From Ptychodera flava (Eukaryota > Hemichordata > Enteropneusta > Ptychoderidae), in NCBI RefSeq assembly GCF_041260155.1, contig NC_091933.1, positions 4,069,001-4,133,000 on the forward strand: a stretch of DNA of 64,000 nt, read 5' to 3'. Positions 36,031 through 64,000 of this stretch are shown here, one piece after another. Numbering within the stretch: the stretch's first letter is position 1; each line of letters starts with the position of its first letter. Made by a program: the position numbers and the translations under genes. The notes under the pieces were generated by a model that saw only the letters and a list, made by a program, of their open reading frames with translations, was not told the origin of the DNA and did not search any database.

Positions 36031-36357
36031 AATGTCCATTGATCTGTCATTTCAAGCAAATTGTTGAATAATTTTTTTCAGAATAGTCCTGTGAAGACTT
36101 CTCAATCCAAAAAGAACAATCGTTTTCAAAAATGGTACTTGTAGTACCACCTCGTTCTGACTGACATCAGGGATTTGTTTTTTCTGTAATTTTACCTTCC
36201 TGCCATCAGTACTGAAATACAGTAAAAATCACCAAAACATCTACTGACACATGTCTAAATACAGGGTGCAATTTCATGGTCACCAGCACACCTTTTTCCT
36301 TTTGACAATACAGTATGTGTGTTGTAAGAGATACCAAAAATTTAAGTGTAAGAAACA

Positions 36358-36363
36358 AATAAA
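36358..36363 (+). terminator. polyadenylation signal candidate for TDG
   Basis: AATAAA 328 nt after the stop codon. Another AATAAA (36026-36031) overlaps the TDG stop codon itself (CAA TAA AAT). The later one is the more ordinary choice. Confidence 0.4.
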
Positions 36364-38143
36364 CTTTCTCAGTCTCTGTGCAATGATGTTCATATCCTTC
36401 CATTGTTGAGCCAGACACCCATTACAAACTTCAAAAAGTTGTGTTTGTACATACTTGTCAATACTGCCCAGTCAGCTTTGTGTGGGCTCCTGTTCTTTCA
36501 TCAGATGATAGAAACACTTAAACACTTTCTATTTGTTTCACTGTGCAAACTCAAATCATGAGTGGAAAACAGTTTTGCCCAAAGATGTTTTTTCCAGCAA
36601 TGAAATGACAGTTTCAGGTATAGGGCACAGCCCTAACTCCAGTTGTAATGTCTACATGTCAATCATTGAAGTAATCATTTAAAAATGTGTCAGTCTTTTT
36701 CATGAAATTACTGTCATTTGTATACCATCTGTTCCCTATGTAGTCTTGAGTGTCTTGTACTTGTCGCCACCCAGGTAGAATAATTTGGAAACTGTCAGAT
36801 TCTGTCAAAGTTGTAAGAGATTCAAGTGGTATTATTTGATGTGCAGTCTCTGTTTAGAAGTGATTACTGAGTATGGAATATCAACAGTGCTCTTGATCCA
36901 CTGCCAAAGAAACAACACACAAACGTGTATATCAGGAGAAAGGGCATCATTAAGAATTCATAGAAATTTTACTTTTTTGTGTTGAAAAAGGCACTGAAGT
37001 AGTTAAGTTGAAATGAGACAGGTTGAAATACACAAAGTTCAGCTGATAACACATAAAATCAGGAAACTGATAAATGTTAAAATGTTTGGTTGAAGGAAAA
37101 ACAAAAAGTCACGGTACACTGAAAGAAATTTTTGATCACACTCAACAAAAGGAAAATAATGAAGTAAAGAAATGAGTCAAGTTTGCTTTGAGTGGTTTTT
37201 ACCATGGATGTTTTACATCCATGCATTTACCTACAGCCTGGTCGCTGCAACTATTTGCATTTTTTCCATAATATCTTATCCAATTCTATCCCTTTTTCCT
37301 ACATTGAAATTCAACAACGGAAGCTCTTTCACTGTTTACTTGATTGCCCTCAGTGACCTATCAGTAATAACATTCTCCCTTCTACTGTCTATGGTAATAA
37401 TGGGCAAATGTAAATTTTGAATCGCCATTTCAAAACAAAGTCATCAGAGCTACTTTACTGTTGTTACATAACAGCTTTGTAAAAGAATACAATTGTGATT
37501 GTTGATGAATACAGAAGGGCAAGTTCATTATAATACACATGAATTGTTTGCTATTACTGGTACTTGAGTATGGTAGTCAGCCATCTTTTGAACTGTGATT
37601 TCAGCAACCATGCTTTGTGTCACACCCTTAGAACCTTGTGTTGTATGTTCATACATTTCATGTTCAAGTGTAATTACTAAAATATACACACCTATCAGTT
37701 GTTAAATATGTCATCTCTTTTCTTTAAAAATGAAATGAAGAGTATATTGTGGCTGTGATAACGTCTGATCAAAGCATCGCACAGGAAACTTTACCAGGTA
37801 TCTGTGTTCTACTTACCTTGTGTTTATTGCCATATGAAATATTTGTCTGACCATGAAACTAATTTCACTTTGTGAGCACCAAAGTATATGAAAAATGATC
37901 CTTCCATAAATATTTCTATTAATTTCTGATAGTGGGTATAATTAGCAGTTGTCTCACAGTTGAACAGGAGATTTTCCTGTCTCAACCTCTCCACCCACAT
38001 TTCAATAGTTGTCAGTGTATTCCAGCCATTGAAAACAATTGGTTTGTACTATGGCATCGGTATTGAAGGGGTCCTCTACCTTCCTGAAGGCAATTATAGT
38101 CATGGCTAATCATGTGTAGAGTGTGTGCCTTCTTTGTTCTCCC

Positions 38144-38253
38144 GTCATCATTATCATCATCATCATAATCTTTATTATCACCATCATCATCATCATCATC
38201 ATCGTCATCATCATCATCATCATCATCATCATTGTCATCATCATCATCATTGT
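38144..38253 (+). repeat. (CAT)n trinucleotide microsatellite
   Basis: About 35 nearly perfect CAT/ATC units with scattered variants (CGT, TGT). It creates poly-His and poly-Asp open frames that have no gene context. Confidence 0.95.
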
Positions 38254-41200
38254 CAGTGCAATTGGTTTGTAAACTGGATTCCACATGAGTATGATACTGT
38301 AATTTTCGTTGTGGCTAGTACTTTAAATGTAGAGAGAGCTCATGTTGAAATTTGAAGATTTTTTAATGTGATTTTAATACTATGCTTCTTCACTAAAGGT
38401 AGATCTTTTCATACTACTGTATTTTTAGTAAATTATGTATTGGAAGATTTTCTGTTACCCTAGGAGGAGAGAGTCAGTGTGTGAAAATTTACTGCATTGA
38501 ATGTGATGCGGTCAGTAATATTTTTACATAACACAGAAAAAACTGTACATTTTGCTTCTCTTGGAATAGCTGTTATCACTTTTATAGTAGGAAGTGTCAC
38601 CTGTAGATGGATTTGTTTGCTCAGTAAGAATGACATTTTGGGATTGAATGCCAATCTTCTGTGCAGGAGTATGGTTGCAAGGATTGTTTCCTTGATGAGA
38701 CTTGTCATTTTAGACTTCAGATACTGACACAGCAATTATTTGTCAAAGTTGCAGCCAGTGGTTCAAAATCAAGCATGGTCCAAATGAGCTGTCTATTGCA
38801 ATGATTTGGACAACTACTTGAAGGTGCTTGATTCACCCAAGTGGCCACAGCTGCAAACCGATTTTGTACTGTAACCAAATATGGTTACTTTTAAAAACTT
38901 TACTATGGATTGATAGATTCAATTTTTCTTCAAATGAAGCAGTAAATGTATGACTGGTATCAGAAAGGTTGACCAAGGTTACCACTTTGACATTCCCCAC
39001 CAACCTAGGGGGACTGGAATTCAGGATAGAGTAAGTGTCCAGGGGGTACCTGTCCTAGAACCAAATTATTATTACCAGAACTAAATTGGCACATGTTCTG
39101 TTCTTTGGGTGAAAACCCTGAAATATCCAGTAAATTCAGCAGGGTATTTTCTCAGAAAAGTGAGAAACATAATTAGTACGATATACAGAACTTTCAGCGG
39201 TCTGATAGACTTTGTGTTCAATGTTATATCATTTTGTATGATTGCAGCTATGGCGTGTGCAAGAATGAGAGACCTTGTAATTGTGTAATTTCAACAGTGC
39301 GTCTATTGTAGAAATTAAATTAAATTGTTTATTACATGCCTCATCACAGCGACCATTTTTTACAATGTCAAGTTGTGAATTATTTTGTTGAACAGGCACG
39401 CAATTATTTTGATGAAAAATTTAGCCAAAATCTTTATTATCTATTGCCGAGCATGTCTCAGTTGACAATAAATTGAGACTAAAGAATCTGTGACAGGTTA
39501 TTCATCGTTGAAAAATGTTTATTTTTTAACATTTATAGAAACAGGGCATGGGAAATTCATGTGGAATACCATAAGGATTATGGTAACACATTGTCAAACT
39601 TTGTAACATTGCCATCAGCTTCACAAAATGTGGAAGTAAATGCATGCATGGATAACTGCAGCAAATCATTTTGCTGCAGTTTTGCTGATTCACAGCTCAA
39701 AAATTAATTCACTTTATCCAGATTGTCAAAATCTACTAGTTTTGCCTTTAATGAAGATTCATGTCTGATGGATTTTAGTTCGATTCTCGTTCTTTAACAG
39801 CCATGATCCAGCAGTGAATATGGCATTATGTTGATATGATTAAGGGTCTGTATGTTCTTGACGTTACACATAGCCACCAGCTTTGTAATGCAATGAACAT
39901 AATTAGGTATACACATACAGAGCCTACATACAATGATTTTTTGCTCACAGCCTATACCATCTATGTTATCATGTACAGCATGTGTGATAGGAATGCGTTC
40001 TACTTGTCTTGAAAATTTAATATAGTGCAACTTCTTTTAGCTCATTTCTGCTCTCTTTTGAGCAGATTTACAAAAACCAGAAAAATATTTTGAGGTCAGA
40101 GGCATGTAATAGAAATAACTTGGACCGAACATGGGAATAATATGCTTCAAAATAGGAAACCATTTGTACTTCGGTCCTATGGCAAGTGGTTGTCTACCAA
40201 CAAATATAATTCTTACATTTGGTCTAAAAACATTACAGTAGTGCATGTGCTGATATTTTACAGCGCTGTAGAGAATCTTACTATTGTATGTTGACAAATA
40301 AAAAAAATATTGTAGCTGATATAGTCACTATTCTGATGAACTTAAATAGTGTTTGTCGTGTATATGTATTCTTTTGGTGAAGGGAACCGTAGCAATTTTA
40401 ACTTTCAATGTCATATTGCTGGCCATTTTATTGCATCTGTATTTCATGGGCGTCTGTATTTCTGCCCCTTTTTTTGAGAAGATGCTTTTTATTTATGTAT
40501 AAGATTATTTATGAACACATACGTGTCATTTTAATACATATTGACATAGATAAAAAAGTATTTATTGTGAAAATTGTGTGCAAAATGATTCAAATTGAGA
40601 GATGGTGAACTATCTGTGACAGCAAACGCAGAAATAAAAAAAAATATCAGTAGCAGAGTTACTTTTGTGTGTGAGAATTATTTTTTTGGCTATGGGAGTT
40701 GTTGAAATCATTCACTGCGTGTAAGATATGCATGGAATGGGATGGTGACTGAGAGTCAAGTACATGCTCCATTGGTGGACCATATTGTATTGAACTTTGC
40801 TGACGTGTCAGTGGTTTACTTAAACAGGAACTTCCCCTATAAAAGCCAGATTATCGTAAATCTATGCAAATGTAAAAAAGCCGCCCTACTGATCGGACAT
40901 GCAGTGTTTTGTGAGTATATCGCAACTAAACTTGAGTTGAAAATAAACTAAAAAAATGTTCCGTTGTTTGTCGGAGAACGCATATGTCCCAAAATGTGTT
41001 CCCTTTATGACCATTTGACCCCTCTTTGCATATGTCACGAAAGTGCCGATCATGATTATTCAAATTTCTCATACGGTCTAAGCTATGCTCTGAGAATTCA
41101 AAAACTCCCACCAAGTGTATGCAAACAGCAGCGTCATCTGTAATCGCCCTATCATGCGCCCATGGTCCTGTAACTTCCCCGTTTAAAGGCCTATGTTGGC

Positions 41201-41975
41201 GTCAGATTGTCTTGCAAGGAAATTTGTTTACTAAATTACAATTTCAATCAAAAACAAAAGCCTTTGACACTCCGTAATCCTTTTAGGGACTAGAACAAAC
41301 TTGATCCTGGGGATCAAGTCCCTGGCCTTTAAGCTTTCAGCTAAAAGCAGCAACTGTACACTGAGAATTTGTTTTTATATATACTTTCTATGTTTTGTCT
41401 ACTTCATTTTCACTTGTGCAGTGAGATAGTATCTATATACATTATAAAAACTTGCTTGAAACATTTAATTGCAAAACTCACCACTGGTGGTGCTCAATTC
41501 AGAATGACAAACAGTTGTGTACAACATGACAATTGAAGTTTATTCTCTATAGCATTTCCAGTGGATCATTATTGGAAACACAGTCCAACCTGTCTTAGTA
41601 GTGCTCAACCACACAGAGTTGACTCTATATTCTCTTTATAATGGTCACCTTGGTGACAGTCCCATAACATTTTAAATGTTAAAGGCCCTCTACTGAACAG
41701 CTACCTCTCATATGTATAATGGATAGCATCTGGGACTCTGAACGACCCTGTCAAAAGATATGAAGACTGAAAATCAGAAATTACTCTTATTTGACAGTTT
41801 TACATCTTTAAGAAATTGAAAGTTCTATGATTTTAGCGATCATGAAAAGTCAGAGAAGCATGAAACCTGTTGTGGGTAATAGAAATAATCTACAACAGAG
41901 TGTGTCCACTCAATGCACAGTGTCCACTCAATGCACAGTGTGATACCACAAAGTCTTGGTAAGTAGCAACACTAG

Positions 41976-42233
41976 TAGACTCTCTCACAGCCCCTTGTCT
42001 GCTACGCAGCTCTATCCTCAACCATATGGTGATGCGCCCTCAACGGTCTTTCTAGCAAGTGAGGCTCACCAAGCCACCCGGGTTATAGCGTAGCCGAACT
42101 TGGGGCTCCTTGCTGGCTTCGCTGGCTCGCTGAGCAGAGCTTTGCTCGGCTCACCATCTGAGGGTGGTATTATGGTCTGAGGTGAGGCATGGATCATGGA
42201 GGTGAAGCCCACGAGGGGCTGTGAGAGAGTCTA
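41976..42233. mobile_element. 258-bp MITE with 9-bp target-site duplication (Mutator-like)
   Basis: The terminal inverted repeats are TAGACTCTCTCACAGCCCC and its exact inverse. The perfect direct repeat CAACACTAG flanks both ends (41967-41975 and 42234-42242). A 9-bp duplication is typical of Mutator-like elements; Merlin is an alternative. The GC-rich interior has no coding frame, and includes a GGCTCGC/GCTCGGCTCACC stem-like region. Perfect ends and duplication suggest a fairly recent insertion. Confidence 0.88.
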
Positions 42234-43108
42234 CAACACTAGCTACTTGATTCCTGATTACACAATATAGAAAACTCTGAAGCAGAATTCATTTCTTTAA
42301 TTTTATTTTCTCCCTTATTCCTTTCCAAATAAACTTTTCCCATGATAATATACATGTACAAATTTGAAGCTTAAGTATTATACATGGAAAATAACCATAC
42401 TTGTTCAAATACTGTCTTCCACATGCAATAAATATACCCAAGATTTCTAGTATTTTTTGAAAGCAGAAAAGACACCATAATTTGACAAAGCAAACCTAGG
42501 CTGTAAACCAACCATCTGGCTTTCAATTTTTTTATGTTTCAGAATAAAAATATGAAGAAAATTGACAAAATATGGTTCAAAAGAAAATGCATGCTTGCAC
42601 TAAGTGAAAGTTTTGACAAACACAAAGCCATGGAAATAATAATTCTGATGCATGCAAAATAAACTGTCAAGAGATCAGTGTGGACATTGTGGGTCTGTCT
42701 GTGTCTCAGATATCTGTTTGTAAAGTGGGTGACTTAAACAAATTGGCTGAGCTAGTTTCTTTTTTCACAAAAGATCTTTAACCTTATTTCTATTTGCATA
42801 CAATAAGGCTAAAAGCAAGGCAGACTCATTAGATATGTTCAGATAGTGCCATGACTTTTGATGGCACACATGGAGAATTGCATGGAAGATGTGATGTAAG
42901 AAAACGGATGGCTGTCCAGATTTCAACTGAGGTGACTTATCATACTCTGACCTGACCTGACCTGCAATACCCGACTCTGACCTGACCTGACCTGCAATAC
43001 CCAAATCTGACCTGACCCAACATGCTTTGATTCCTGCAATACAATACCCCAACTTGAAAACTTGATGAATCAATACTCATATGGGTTCAACATATATTAA
43101 GTGATTCA

Positions 43109-43114
43109 TTTATT
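43109..43114 (-). terminator. polyadenylation signal for COG5
   Basis: A minus-strand AATAAA about 210 nt beyond the COG5 stop codon, the first canonical hexamer that I see downstream. Confidence 0.5.
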
Positions 43115-43323
43115 GAACACCACAATTTAAAGTTGGTTTCCATATAGGAGTAACTAAATCTGTCCTCTGATCATAGTTTTCTAGCCTTAAAAATCACAAG
43201 TACACTGACATGTAAGAAGGACCTCATAGCAGTGATCTCTGTGATTTCAGGTGTACTGCTGTTCTCATACTATATAGCCATTGTATTATAATTCAGATGA
43301 TGAAGGCAATTCCAATGTCAGAC

Positions 43324-54756
<11,433 letters not shown>

Positions 54757-55207
54757 GTTGGCAATTTCTATGCATTTACTTATTCGCAAACTGTAAATTC
54801 GTTCATCAAAATATAAATTAAAATTACTCATAGGTCTTACAACCCAGTAGAAATAGATTTTTATACATCAAAATCATAAATTTAGATTTAAAATTATTTT
54901 AAATACTATTATATGCGTAATAAAATGAAATCAAGATATTCATGCAAAGAAGTTGTACGACAGTCTGGAAATGTAAATCCGAGTTGTTTGTTTGTGTTCT
55001 CTTCACACACGCTGGTATATCGAAACACAGTTAAGTAGCCACGCACGTACACTTAATTGTACTCCGAACCTGTACTCCTAGATTTCTCCAATTCATTTGC
55101 ACATGCAACGGGTGTATCATCAGATTAAAACAGAATGAAAACTTTCAAATCAAACGGGAGCGCTTTACTAAGGTAACCGCAGCTAGCACTGCGCTCTACA
55201 CGTTCGA
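54757..55207. promoter_or_regulatory. shared promoter interval of COG5 and DUS4L
   Basis: The two start codons face away from each other 451 bp apart, leaving room for two 5' UTRs and a common core. No TATA box is placed convincingly for either gene. CpG dinucleotides are scattered near the DUS4L side (55020-55210). The human COG5/DUS4L pair has the same arrangement as I recall it. Confidence 0.6.
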
Positions 55208-62823
<7,616 letters not shown>

Positions 62824-64000
62824 CATACACTGAATTAAAATTATGTCAACAATTAAAACATTGAGGTATCATTTTATGGGTTGCATATTTAGACGAAATG
62901 GAATGGCACAAACTATGAAGGGGTCATATGTTTTTTAAATTGAACTTTCAATTTTCGTGAATAAAGAATTTTAAAAAATACGTCTCTCAATCAATATTTT
63001 GTGCATCTATTCAATTTGCATCTTATGAGGAATTTAGATGAGTATGCTAAAGCTCCCTCTTTGTGGTAGTCAAGTGATATGCCAGTCCATTTTCACTCAA
63101 TAGGCAGGGGGTAGGGGCTGGTGGGGGTTACAGTTCACAAGTACAAGGTCAAATACAGTCGAGTCTAATGCCTGATGAACTTGCCATTCAAACTCTCTCA
63201 CTCAAGTTTCATGTGCTTTTCATGATGGGTCATTGGTTCAATGCTCATCAGTAGTCTGGCTGCTGATGATTATTTTTGATATATCAAAACTGCAGCCAAC
63301 CTTATACTGTAAGATGTTTCCAACTTTAATTTGTCAGACTTACAGAAATGTCACTGGAAGAAAACATGCTCAACAAAATTCTGATTACGTACGAGGAAGA
63401 CTGCTCTTGACCATAAATGTAGGTGATAATCAAAATATGTGCAAACACTTTGGGGGATAAATCTTCCTGAAAAATTAAAACTGGAGATTCTTGTTGGTGA
63501 CAGATAATGCTGCACTACTTTCCACCAGAGAGAAAGTGGATAACACATTTGACAAGTCCAACTGCCTAATGTACAGGTGCTACAAATACACTTCACATCT
63601 GCTCCTTTTGGTAGTGTGTCTGTACATGATTACCTGTACATGATTACCTGCCATTTATTTCTTGGGTGTGTGTAGATTTAACTTGATGTAACTACTTTAG
63701 TGGAAGGCTGGAAGTTTGTAAATTATCAGAGTTCCATGTGGTACACCAAAGAAATCATGCAAAGGTACAATTGTAATGTTATTTGGGGTTCTAAAACCAC
63801 ATCTTTCAACCCTTGCAAAAGCACTGCAAGTATATCTGCTGGGTTATCAGCAATCTTCAGAACGTTCAATACTTCTGAACATGTGGTAACAAAACTTGAT
63901 ACATCAGAACAATGAGTGTCAGTTATGTTTTATTAACTTAGTGTGAGACTTGTAAAAATCAAAATTTTCCATAAAATTGATAGAGTTTGCACTCCCTAGA
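62824..64000. other. 3' flank of DUS4L, no further gene recognised
   Basis: AATAAA at 62960-62965, 137 nt after the stop, is a good polyadenylation signal for DUS4L. Beyond it I find no splice-supported coding sequence up to the window edge. A short direct duplication (GTACATGATTACCT, ~63621-63650) is the only structure seen. Confidence 0.55.

Larger units (their letters stand above)
36364..43108. other. intergenic interval between convergent TDG and COG5
   Basis: No supported gene in about 6.7 kb. It contains a CAT/ATC microsatellite, a MITE with a perfect 9-bp target duplication, a 20-bp word repeated twice (GTGTCCACTCAATGCACA, 41898-41938), and a tandem CTGACCTGACCTGCAATACCC unit of about 30 bp in 2.5 copies (42945-43030). 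Open frames are short and unrecognised. Confidence 0.6.

Noticed and set aside
38012-38355. poly-Asp and poly-His open frames
   Set aside because: Simple translation of the CAT/ATC microsatellite on both strands.
39700-39810. tRNA gene suggested by a GTTCGATTC word
   Set aside because: No matching A box, acceptor stem or anticodon arm around it; no tRNA or rRNA gene was found anywhere in the window.

Overview
The window is animal nuclear DNA: AT-rich, with multi-exon genes, GT-AG introns of about 0.3-3.9 kb, microsatellites and many small inverted-repeat transposons. All six genes I can name are conserved animal genes. Two neighbour pairs match the human order as I remember it: UQCC6/TDG, and COG5 head to head with DUS4L. 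Together with the repeat style this suggests an invertebrate deuterostome (hemichordate, echinoderm or amphioxus-like). The species is inference; the genes are read exon by exon from the sequence.

Layout: (1) 1-6.3 kb: a minus-strand C2H2 zinc-finger gene whose 3' part is uncertain. (2) 6.8-16.0 kb: CENPK (+), an inner-kinetochore subunit, with two MITE copies in its introns. (3) 16-21.7 kb: intergenic, with old dispersed repeats and a fold-back element. (4) 21.7-26.9 kb: UQCC6 (BRAWNIN) and UQCC5 (SMIM4), two respiratory complex III assembly microproteins in tandem on the minus strand. UQCC5's stop lies 61 nt before UQCC6's ATG, with no splice site needed between them, so they look like one dicistronic transcript. 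A 2.7-kb inverted-repeat transposon sits in the UQCC6 intron. (5) 28.5-29.6 kb: a DNA-transposon-like element. (6) 30.3-36.0 kb: TDG (+), thymine DNA glycosylase, with a large His/Gln-rich N-terminal tract and seven SUMO-type motifs. (7) 36-43 kb: intergenic, with a trinucleotide microsatellite and a MITE with a perfect 9-bp target duplication. (8) 43.3-54.8 kb: COG5 (-), complete in 18 exons (804 aa), its introns holding a 51-bp minisatellite and two MITEs. (9) 55.2-62.8 kb: DUS4L (+), a tRNA dihydrouridine synthase in 9 exons (343 aa), sharing a 451-bp promoter interval with COG5. (10) 62.8-64 kb: no gene recognised.

The genes do not form one pathway. The strongest biological candidate is the UQCC5-UQCC6 pair: two microproteins of the same complex III assembly step apparently expressed from one mRNA. 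All exon phases in CENPK, UQCC5, UQCC6, TDG, COG5 and DUS4L are mutually consistent, so these models are firm apart from untranslated exons and the very first CENPK codon(s).
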